Shown here: positions 29,821 through 35,014 of the stretch, piece by piece
How positions within the stretch are numbered: the stretch's first letter is position 1
How the letters are laid out: every line of letters starts with the position of its first letter
Source of the DNA: a virus
DNA length: 35,014 nt
IMG/VR virus record: IMGVR_UViG_3300046169_000054
Coordinates: 1-35,014 of that record
Direction: 5' to 3' (one strand)
Notes under the pieces: model-generated
Database searches by the model: none
What the model saw: the letters and a program-made list of their open reading frames with translations, nothing else
What the model was told of the DNA's origin: nothing
Translations under genes and position numbers: made by a program

Positions 29821-30552
29821 TTAGACCCTCGGCAGATTAACAGATGTCTCAATATCTGAGCGCAGCTTCTCCAAACGCAACTGACGCTCAAACTCCAACT
29901 CTTGACGGCGCAAGTCCAACTCAGCAGCCATCTTCTCACGCTCAAACTGCAACTCAAGTTGCATCTTCTCACGCTTGAGAGCCAACTCATTTTCAGCTTT
30001 AGCCATCTCCATTTGCATTTGTGGATTCGGGCCTTGCTCTTGCGGTGGGGGCGGTGGTGCATTACGCGGGTCTTGGAAGAACTCGCTGGCATCTTTGAAG
30101 CCAGAAAGCTCTGCAATCTTAGACAGCGTATTGCGATATTGGATAGGCGTAACAATCGGATTGTTTGGCCCCATTGTCGCCATGATTCCCTCTTGCTTGG
30201 CAGCAATCTGGAACAGAGTAGCAAGCTGTTGCTCACGCTGACCAGTACCAAGACCTACGTTAATCTGCACATCGTACATATTGTCCCACTGACGCGGGTC
30301 CATTGTCACGAAGTTATTACGCAGGCGAATAATCTTCTCTTTGTTTTGATACTTCGTAACCAAGTGCAGGATGCCACGGAACAAGGCGCGTACACCTGTC
30401 TCAGCAAACACACGGGCAATCATCTCAATCTTGCCTTGCGAGGCAGCTTGCATAGCAGCCACAGCAGTAGCGGTAGTGGACTGCAATGCGTCTGCATCAA
30501 GACCCATAGATTGCTTGCTGATGCCAGTACGCTGCTCACGCACACTGTCCAT
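29821..30552 (-). CDS. Portal fragment 4 (C-terminal, 243 codons)
   Basis: ATG 30552 is internal. The true frame enters near 30641 with PGGIVRTRTAGAVQPLQVPE. Contains MDSVREQRTGISKQSMGLDA, KIEMIARVFAETGVRALFRG, the Pro-rich NAPPPPPQEQGP and a long charged coiled coil, ending SVNLPRV. Confidence 0.7.
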   Translation of the reverse strand: MDSVREQRTGISKQSMGLDADALQSTTATAVAAMQAASQGKIEMIARVFAETGVRALFRGILHLVTKYQNKEKIIRLRNNFVTMDPRQWDNMYDVQINVGLGTGQREQQLATLFQIAAKQEGIMATMGPNNPIVTPIQYRNTLSKIAELSGFKDASEFFQDPRNAPPPPPQEQGPNPQMQMEMAKAENELALKREKMQLELQFEREKMAAELDLRRQELEFERQLRLEKLRSDIETSVNLPRV

Positions 30553-30838
30553 ATAGTTCAGTGCAGGGAAGACAGAAGAAGAAACTTCGGGAACTTGAAG
30601 AGGCTGAACCGCCCCTGCGGTACGAGTACGAACGATGCCGCCGGGGCCGGTTCGTCAGCAAGTCATCAAGATTTACTTGGCCCTCAACGGCAACAACACG
30701 GGCATTGTTAGTGTTGTAGATGTTGTCGAGCAACTGACGCATCAGGGTAGATTTGATAAGCTGCACATCCATCACAAGCTCTGCAACCGAGCGACCAATC
30801 GCACGGTGCGGCATCAGGATAGGTGACAGGATAGGCAA
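30536..30838 (-). CDS. Portal fragment 3
   Basis: Genuine part LPILSPILMPHRAIGRSVAE through VEGQVNLDDLLTN; the start shown is a TTG inside the gene. After about 30642 the frame reads RPRRHRSYSYRRGG, a shadow of fragment 4. Confidence 0.6.
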   Translation of the reverse strand: MPILSPILMPHRAIGRSVAELVMDVQLIKSTLMRQLLDNIYNTNNARVVAVEGQVNLDDLLTNRPRRHRSYSYRRGGSASSSSRSFFFCLPCTELYGQCA

Positions 30839-31299
30839 ATGGGAACTTGGTCACACTCTTCGTTTTCAAGAACGTGATAGCCGTTGCCTACTGTAAGAAC
30901 ACGACGAAACTCAGCCACCCCGTCCCCATCATAGTCAGAACGAATATAACATTCCGTAACGAGAACATCGCGCATGGTCGGGTCAAGGCTGTCGTAAGGA
31001 GCGCCTCCTTCAAGGTCTTCAAACCTGCTGGTTCTTTCTTCTGACGTTTCAACATCTGAGACTCCTGCATATTTTTCTATCTCATCTCTGCTGTAACCCA
31101 TCTGCACAAGGTCACTGACAGACATTGACGAGCGGTGCGCTACAAAGTCTGCATCCTCAAGAGACTTAGCGCGGCTCGTAATCAAAAACTCTTCTGGTGG
31201 CACATTCTCAATGCAGACCTTACCGTCTGTTTTGGTGCGCTTAACTTTGATGTCATACAGCACAGGAGCAGGAATCATCATACCATCAGGGGTAATCAT
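30814..31299 (-). CDS. Portal fragment 2
   Basis: ATG 31299 is internal; coding in this frame begins near 31363. Contains VLYDIKVKRTKTDGKVCIEN, VPPEEFLITSRAKSLEDADF and ECYIRSDYDGDGVAEFRRVL, the portal stem/wing region. It is genuine up to DQVP. Confidence 0.65.
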   Translation of the reverse strand: MITPDGMMIPAPVLYDIKVKRTKTDGKVCIENVPPEEFLITSRAKSLEDADFVAHRSSMSVSDLVQMGYSRDEIEKYAGVSDVETSEERTSRFEDLEGGAPYDSLDPTMRDVLVTECYIRSDYDGDGVAEFRRVLTVGNGYHVLENEECDQVPICLSCHLS

Positions 31300-31303
31300 G
31301 TCC

Positions 31304-31825
31304 TCACCGATGGTGCGCTCGTCTTGCTCGACAATCTCGACTTCTGGGTCTGCAAGAATGACTGGTCAGTTCTTCGTCATTGAGGTCAGCATATTCTTCT
31401 GTCTCAATATCTGTCTTCTCATCCCAGTAAAACTTAACGACACCGTTCTTCAGAATCAAAGCATCCTTGAACCAGTTGTGCATGATTTCAAAACCACGGT
31501 TATCGTTATTGATAACCCAGTTGCAGTAATCACTGGCTTGTTCGGCTACAGCTACATCTTCTGGCCCGTGAGGTGCGAAACGCACATACTCTTCAGACTG
31601 CGTAAAGATACGCATCAAGGACGGCATGATGTGTTCGATAGTGTCAGATACTTCGGTGCTAACAACTTGAGAGCGGTCTGGCTGTTCATTGCCAAACGGT
31701 TCGCCCAAGTAATAGTCCATCGCGTCGATACGGTCTTGCGAGTACTCCGTATCGTAGTGACCTAGCGCTTGTTCAATCTCATTGCGAACAATGCCCTGAA
31801 ACTCAATGTCGTCCATTTTAGCCAT
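31304..31825 (-). CDS. Portal fragment 1 (N-terminal)
   Basis: Starts at ATG 31825. Genuine to about residue 154 (LNDEELT); the tail SHSCRPRSRDCRAR is a shadow. In the neighbouring frame the protein continues ILADPEVEIVEQDERTIGED. Confidence 0.65.
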   Translation of the reverse strand: MAKMDDIEFQGIVRNEIEQALGHYDTEYSQDRIDAMDYYLGEPFGNEQPDRSQVVSTEVSDTIEHIMPSLMRIFTQSEEYVRFAPHGPEDVAVAEQASDYCNWVINNDNRGFEIMHNWFKDALILKNGVVKFYWDEKTDIETEEYADLNDEELTSHSCRPRSRDCRARRAHHR

Positions 31826-31827
31826 AA

Positions 31828-31989
31828 CTATGCTTTCTTAGATACTTTAGCCTTTTTAGCCGTTTTAGCTACTTTAGCTACTTTAGGCTTTTCCTTAACA
31901 ACAGGAGCTTCACTTAGCGGCTTGCGACAGCCTTTGCAACGCTCTGTGTAACCATTTGGATTGGGGTATCCGCAATGTGGGCAAATCAT
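31828..31989 (-). CDS. Zinc-ribbon protein with Lys/Ala tail (53 aa)
   Basis: CPHC (Cys 3-Cys 6) and CKGC (Cys 18-Cys 21) form a compact zinc ribbon. After PLSEAP the tail is Lys/Ala/Val rich (KVAKVAKTAKKAKVSKKA), like the tail of histone H1. DNA binding or compaction is likely. ATG overlaps the upstream stop as ATGA. It lies 2 bases before the portal start. Confidence 0.6.
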   Translation of the reverse strand: MICPHCGYPNPNGYTERCKGCRKPLSEAPVVKEKPKVAKVAKTAKKAKVSKKA

Positions 31990-32114
31990 TTCTCTGTCCT
32001 CTGTTTGCGTGGGCGACCACGTTTCTTAGGTGCAGCCTTCTTAGCTACTTTTTCCGCTTCCAATGCTGCTGCTTTCTCGGCGGCACGGTTGCGCGTGTAA
32101 ACAGTAACATACAT
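31986..32114 (-). CDS. AT-hook-like small protein (42 aa)
   Basis: An N-terminal YVTVYTRNRAAEKAAALEAE helix leads to KKAAPKKRGRPRKQRTEK. KRGRPRK is the core of an AT-hook, which lies in the DNA minor groove. It overlaps the next gene (ATGA) and its ATG overlaps a TAA (TAATG) in the -1 frame of the upstream gene. Confidence 0.6.
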   Translation of the reverse strand: MYVTVYTRNRAAEKAAALEAEKVAKKAAPKKRGRPRKQRTEK

Positions 32115-32238
32115 TATTTCTTCTTCTTAGTAGCTTTTTTCTTAGACTACCTTTCTTGCCCATCTTACTTGCATAGGCTTTCGCTGCAGCTTTACCGCGT
32201 TTAGTGTAAGGTAACTTTTTTCCTGCTACGTTTGGCAT
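32114..32238 (-). CDS. Small basic protein with possible -1 frameshift
   Basis: ATG 32238 follows GGAG. MPNVAGKKLPYTKRGKAAAK then AYASKMGKKG is strongly basic. In the zero frame the reading runs to 32041 through the AT-hook gene as unlikely sequence (65 codons). A -1 shift at A-AAA-AAG (32140-32134) gives ATKKKK and stops at TAA 32116-32114, which overlaps the next ATG. It is thus either a programmed frameshift or a sequence with a one-base error. A DNA-binding role is suggested by charge and neighbours. Confidence 0.5.
32134..32140 (-). promoter_or_regulatory. Candidate slippery heptamer A AAA AAG
   Basis: In-phase A-AAA-AAG (AGA AAA AAG in the zero frame), the strongest bacterial -1 frameshift site known (dnaX, insertion sequences). 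AAAGG lies about 10 bases upstream, the usual place for a stimulating Shine-Dalgarno. No clear hairpin follows. Confidence 0.4.
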
Positions 32239-32247
32239 ATCTAACTC

Positions 32248-32523
32248 CTACCACTTAACTTTATGTGACCAGTATTTTGCAGACAACTTACTTGTCGGCT
32301 TACCTTGTGCGTTGTGACGCGCATAATAAGAACGCTTACGCGCTTTGTCTTTTGCAGTCTTTGGATTTTTGCCAGCACCACGCACACCTTGCTGACCAAA
32401 ACGAATGAGGCGAATCTTGTCACCTTCTTTTGCTAGAACCGCATGGCTCTTCTTCGGATGCTTGGGGGTGCGCTTCGGCTTGTTGTAACCAGCAAAACGC
32501 TCACCACGATAGACGATAGCCAT
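32248..32523 (-). CDS. Basic protein of unknown function (91 aa)
   Basis: MAIVYRGERFAGYNKPKRTP, then KHPKKSHAVLAKEGDKIRLI, RFGQQGVRGAGKNPKTAKDK and ARKRSYYARHNAQGKPTSKL. The protein is rich in Lys, Arg and Gly, with a short beta segment (DKIRLIRFGQQG). The RSYYARHNAQG-kpt-SKLSAKYWSHKVKW ending recurs in a small phage family near the terminase genes, with no known role. Its ATG overlaps the upstream frame's TAA (TAATG). Confidence 0.6.
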   Translation of the reverse strand: MAIVYRGERFAGYNKPKRTPKHPKKSHAVLAKEGDKIRLIRFGQQGVRGAGKNPKTAKDKARKRSYYARHNAQGKPTSKLSAKYWSHKVKW

Positions 32524-32643
32524 TAGCGAATCCTCATATTGCTTTTCGGGCCGAGCTTCTTACGAATGTGCAGACCACGTTTTTTATGACGGCGACGCAC
32601 TGGTGTTCGCGACCTCAAACGTAGTTACAACCTTCTTAGCCAT
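32523..32643 (-). pseudogene. Very small basic protein, frame broken (39 codons when restored)
   Basis: ATG 32643 opens MAKKVVTTFEV, but the frame soon stops (TAA 32586-32584). Dropping one G near 32610 continues RTPVRRRHKKRGLHIRKKLG and PKSNMRIR, ending at TAA 32525-32523, which overlaps the next ATG. The basic RRRHKKRG core resembles ribosomal-L34-like small phage proteins. One base appears inserted, by error or by mutation. Confidence 0.5.
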
Positions 32644-32864
32644 CAAGCCTCTCCGTAAATGCCATCTTCCGTAACGCGGATGGACGAAACAATCTCCATG
32701 TATTCGTCAGGCGAAATCTCCGCCATTTGACCACAATACGCAGATGCAAGCAAGGTCAAGTTCAACAGGTCATCCCAGTCAGTGCCAAGACCATTCAGGC
32801 CATCAAGGGTAGCAACCAAGATGTCAAAGTCATCTGTATCTTCTTCAAACTCAATATATGCCAT
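32643..32864 (-). CDS. Unknown acidic protein after the large terminase (73 aa)
   Basis: Very acidic (FEEDTDDFDILVATLDGLNG; GTDWDDLLNLTLLASAYCGQ) and helical, with IRVTEDGIYGEA at the end. The ATG overlaps the TerL stop as TGATG, so it is translated with the terminase. Possibly a small packaging accessory; I cannot name a family. Confidence 0.6.
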   Translation of the reverse strand: MAYIEFEEDTDDFDILVATLDGLNGLGTDWDDLLNLTLLASAYCGQMAEISPDEYMEIVSSIRVTEDGIYGEA

Positions 32865-34264
32865 CAGACTACCCAGTTCGCTTTCTCATAATTTATTGAC
32901 CTGTTCCATTTGTGCCGTGAGCCATCTTTGCCGATGCTGGCACGACCAGCGAAGGTCAGGCAGAAGGAGTCTGCAAGGTCAGGTGAATTTAGGCCGCGAC
33001 GCTTCATCTCGTCTTTGCTCTCAACCTTCAGCTTACCATTGGAGGTAAACTTAAAGCGTGGCTTCGACAGGTCGTCTATTAGCTCCTCTTGCGGCGGAAT
33101 GGTGCAGTCCCGCGACTCGAACCATTCTTTTGCGAGAAACCACAACTCATCTCGTAAACGCCCATATCTGTCTCCCATTGCAGGGGACTCTGCGACGTTG
33201 ATACCGCGCACAGGAAGGTCAAGTTCCATGAGGCGGTCAACAACGCCAGCACCAAGACCGATACTATCAACCAGTATTTCAGCAGGACGGTCGCCCCATC
33301 GAGTCGTTTCATATTCATTGAGGATAATCCCGCATACTTCCATAAGGTCTTTGTTGCGCCAAGTTTTGATAGGCTCTGTTACAACATTACCCTTGCGTTT
33401 GCATAGAGCTGTTTTGTCCGTACCGAAACGTGCCACGTCAAGACCCCATACAACGGGGGTGGTTTCTGCTGCTTCTTGCTCTCGCGTGGATGCTGACTGC
33501 AAGAGGTGCAGTGGTACAACCACGTCGTCGTCGGCTTCAGGCCACTCTCCAAGAACACGAACTCTGTAGATGTTGCTGTCTTCGCCATACTTGAGTTTCA
33601 TATCCTCCATGAAGGTTTTACTCACCTGAGTACTATCAGATGATGCGACCTTCATTGTAAAGAACCTATCTCTCATCTTATTGAAGGCTTCATAGAAATA
33701 ACCAGACGTACGAGTTGGGTTGCCCGTCATCACAGTCTTCGCACCCTCGGTGGACATCGCACCCTCTCCGACCTCGAAGATGATGTCGTCCACACCAGAT
33801 GCTTCATCAATCAAGAACAGCATATTGGGTGAGTGGAAACCTTGCAGCGCCTCTGGAGTTTCACGACGTGCAGTTCGGGCGACAGCAAAACTGTCCTGCC
33901 CACTAAGCTCAACTTTGTCAGACTTCACTTCAATTAGTTCTTTCAGGCCATCTGGCATACGACGATGCCACTTTGCGACCTCTGCCCATAAAATGTCTGA
34001 CAACTGACTAGCAGTGTTGGCAGTACATGCTATCCGACTGGGAGAGCGTGTCAATACCCACCAGAGAATCAACCATGAAAGAAATGCAGTCTTGCCGATA
34101 CCGTGACCAGAGCGGATGGCTACGCGGTCATTGTCCCGCACAGCATACAGAGCATTACGCTGCCACTCCTCTGGACTGGCCTGCAAGATAGACTCAACGA
34201 ATAATACGGGGTCGAGAGCAATGGCAAGCAATAGCTCCTCAACAGACATCTTTTCTTTTTCCAT
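32864..34264 (-). CDS. terL: Terminase large subunit (466 aa)
   Basis: Residues 51-59 RSGHGIGKT are the Walker A motif, 148-155 MLFLIDEA the Walker B with catalytic Glu, and TGNPT (180-184) the coupling motif. The nuclease domain shows GLDVARFGTD (Asp 276), ILVDSIGLGAG (Asp 333) and SPDLADSF (Asp 429 or 432), the three acidic sites of the RNase H-like fold. It drives DNA packaging and cuts the genome. The frame is open to 34432, but ATG 34264 has AAGGAG six bases upstream, so the first 56 codons of the long frame are rejected. It is the last gene before the gene-free terL-terS stretch. Confidence 0.93.
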   Translation of the reverse strand: MEKEKMSVEELLLAIALDPVLFVESILQASPEEWQRNALYAVRDNDRVAIRSGHGIGKTAFLSWLILWWVLTRSPSRIACTANTASQLSDILWAEVAKWHRRMPDGLKELIEVKSDKVELSGQDSFAVARTARRETPEALQGFHSPNMLFLIDEASGVDDIIFEVGEGAMSTEGAKTVMTGNPTRTSGYFYEAFNKMRDRFFTMKVASSDSTQVSKTFMEDMKLKYGEDSNIYRVRVLGEWPEADDDVVVPLHLLQSASTREQEAAETTPVVWGLDVARFGTDKTALCKRKGNVVTEPIKTWRNKDLMEVCGIILNEYETTRWGDRPAEILVDSIGLGAGVVDRLMELDLPVRGINVAESPAMGDRYGRLRDELWFLAKEWFESRDCTIPPQEELIDDLSKPRFKFTSNGKLKVESKDEMKRRGLNSPDLADSFCLTFAGRASIGKDGSRHKWNRSINYEKANWVV

Positions 34265-34693
34265 CTCTCTCTCCTTGTTATGATGGGGCGAGCCGAAAGG
34301 GAAAGAAGCCCGCCCCACCGTCGGGAGCGTCAAGGAGGAGAAACGCTCAACCGATTTTGTTATCTCCTCTGTTGCAAATATGACACAGGGCGGAGCGGTC
34401 TGCAAGGGGGTGGAGTGGTGACAGCGTGTCATGGGGTAGTGACAGCGTGTCAGTACCCCCCTGACAGAGTGGCGTATAGAACTAGTAACTTAATAGTTAA
34501 TATAATCTTATCTATCTTCTATATGACAGCGTGTCAGTACTAAATGAGAGGAAGAAAAAAGAAGAAAAAAATTTTTATGGGGGTAGTTACTTACGAGCTG
34601 TGGAGAACAGGGGGGGGGTGTTGGGGATAAGATACGGTGTTGGTTTATATATATACGTATAACGCACCCCCGCCGCTCAAATCAAAGGGGGGC
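34265..34693. other. Gene-free region between terL and terS (429 bp)
   Basis: No convincing gene. Contents: a GGGGCGGGC/GCTCGCCCC hairpin (34285-34316, minus-strand reading, one G-T pair) just ahead of the TerL ribosome-binding site; a second hairpin GAGCGT/ACGCTC (34325-34348); iteron module B (34419-34536); a run of nine Gs at 34610-34618 flanked by other G-runs; TGGGGATAA (34622-34630), 8/9 with a DnaA box on the other strand; and a TATATATATA stretch. The location beside both terminase genes also makes it a candidate packaging site. Confidence 0.6.
34419..34536 (+). other. Origin-like iteron module B (second copy)
   Basis: TGACAGCGTGTCA occurs at 34419-34431, 34440-34452 (21 bases apart) and 34524-34536; a divergent copy TGACAGAGTGGCG is at 34462-34474. 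Between the third and fourth is ATAGAACTAGTAACTTAA (34476-34493), identical to module A over 18 bases, then AT-rich DNA. Order, spacing and the GGGGTA linker between the first two iterons are the same as in module A, which lies inside the initiator gene, but on the opposite strand. It should bind the same protein. Confidence 0.7.
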
Positions 34694-35014
34694 TTAATCG
34701 CTCTTATCGCTCTCGCTCTGTTCTTCACTAAATTCTGCCTCTATTACTTGCGCTTTTTCGCTACGTTGTAACTCCAATGCGTTTTGCACATTGGATAGCG
34801 CGGCGGTTAGGCTATCGCTTGGCGATATCTCAGCATTTAAATTTATATTCTTGGGCATCAGGGTCGCCAATAGGCGCAAGGCTTCAATAGGCCGCTCATC
34901 TATCTCACTGGCTATGGTCTGAGCCAGTGCATCTTGCCCGCCGTGCTTCTCTATTGCCTTGTCAAATACATTTGCAAGCTGACTCGAAAGCCGTTGCCAG
35001 CCCCCACCATGCCC
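34694..35014 (-). CDS. Terminase small subunit-like protein, C-terminal 106 residues (cut by window edge)
   Basis: The frame is open from base 35014 down to the TAA at 34696-34694. It begins GHGGGWQRLSSQLANVFDKA and contains QDALAQTIASEIDERPIEAL, MPKNINLNAEISPSDSLTAA and an acidic tail. A TTG at 34879 is not a likely start, since the coding pattern continues upstream to the window edge. Joined to bases 51-1 it makes about 123 aa. Helical N-terminal part and acidic tail fit a small terminase subunit; the family is inferred from position next to TerL. Confidence 0.6.
   Translation of the reverse strand, partial: GHGGGWQRLSSQLANVFDKAIEKHGGQDALAQTIASEIDERPIEALRLLATLMPKNINLNAEISPSDSLTAALSNVQNALELQRSEKAQVIEAEFSEEQSESDKSD

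Larger units (their letters stand above)
29821..31825 (-). pseudogene. Portal protein (about 667 aa), frame broken three times
   Basis: The N-terminus (EFQGIVRNEIEQALGHYDTE...DRIDAMDYYLGEPFGNEQPD) and the later VSTEVSDTIEHIMPSLMRIF, NWFKDALILKNGVVKFYWDE, PILMPHRAIGRSVAELVMDV and RQLLDNIYNTNNARVVAV are typical of podovirus portal proteins, the 12-mer gate for DNA entry and exit. The frame changes near 31364 (one extra base in GG), 30841-30843 (one base missing from the C-run) and 30642 (one extra base in CCCC); across each break the sequence continues sensibly. The C-terminal ~90 residues are a charged coiled coil. Sequence errors are more likely than true decay, since an essential gene is affected. 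Confidence 0.8.

Noticed and set aside
28451-31366. Programmed frameshifting to explain the portal and large-gene breaks
   Set aside because: The breaks go in both directions, have no in-phase slippery heptamer, and would require three shifts in one essential gene; sequence error is simpler.
32041-32113. C-terminal part of the 65-codon zero frame of the small basic gene
   Set aside because: It covers the AT-hook gene in another frame and has unlikely composition; the -1 frame ends at the AT-hook start.
34265-34432. N-terminal extension of the terminase large subunit
   Set aside because: The extra 56 codons have no ribosome site and unlikely composition; ATG 34264 has AAGGAG six bases upstream.
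34280-34543. Plus-strand 87-codon frame across iteron module B
   Set aside because: It lacks a good start and reads as low-quality protein; its resemblance to part of the initiator comes from the shared iteron DNA.
1-35014. tRNA, CRISPR, insertion sequence or integrase
   Set aside because: I looked for cloverleaf arms, spaced direct repeats, terminal inverted repeats and tyrosine/serine recombinase motifs and saw none.

Overview
The window reads as a small tailed-phage genome of podovirus type, most likely from a marine bacterial host. The assignment rests on gene order: terminase, portal, scaffold, major capsid, adaptor, tail hub, internal virion proteins, fibre, lysis. Tightly overlapping small genes, an ERF annealase, a DUF5309/SU10-like capsid and a GTA-type three-segment holin fit this. 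No integrase, DNA polymerase, RNA polymerase or tRNA is visible, so the phage should depend on host replication and transcription. The two ends of the window fit together: a minus-strand gene opened at base 1 continues in frame at base 35014 and gives a complete ~123-aa small-terminase-like protein just upstream of the large terminase. I therefore infer that the window is one complete, circularly closed genome cut inside terS.

Layout. Bases 1-2110 (plus) hold a strong sigma70-type promoter and seven small unknown genes separated by hairpin elements, closed by a terminator. Bases 2243-4816 (minus) form a leftward early operon: a Cro/CI-like HTH protein, two PD-(D/E)XK-type proteins, and a winged-helix replication-initiator candidate with iterons inside its own gene. 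Bases 4817-4947 are a divergent control region with palindromic operators, one of them lying exactly in the spacer of a consensus promoter. Bases 5005-9173 (plus) are recombination and replication genes: a PD-(D/E)XK nuclease split in two by a small ORF, an ERF annealase, a protein with an SSB-like tail, a zinc protein, a DnaA domain IV-like protein and small unknown genes. Bases 9170-13604 (minus) are lysis and accessory genes (M15 peptidase, holin, nuclease, secreted and membrane proteins). Bases 13617-34264 (minus) are the morphogenesis genes, transcribed leftward from terS/terL. Bases 34265-34693 are a 429-bp gene-free stretch between terL and terS with hairpins and a second copy of the origin-like iteron module.

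The most striking points are: the origin-like module present twice in opposite orientation (inside the initiator gene and beside terS); the split nuclease; a repeated double-hairpin RNA element with compensatory changes; a hairpin that would bring a Shine-Dalgarno to the right distance from a start codon; and about nine disrupted reading frames. The portal gene alone has three. Most disruptions sit in homopolymers and are probably sequence errors, but two A-runs are in the correct phase for programmed -1 frameshifting and would end exactly at the next gene's start codon.
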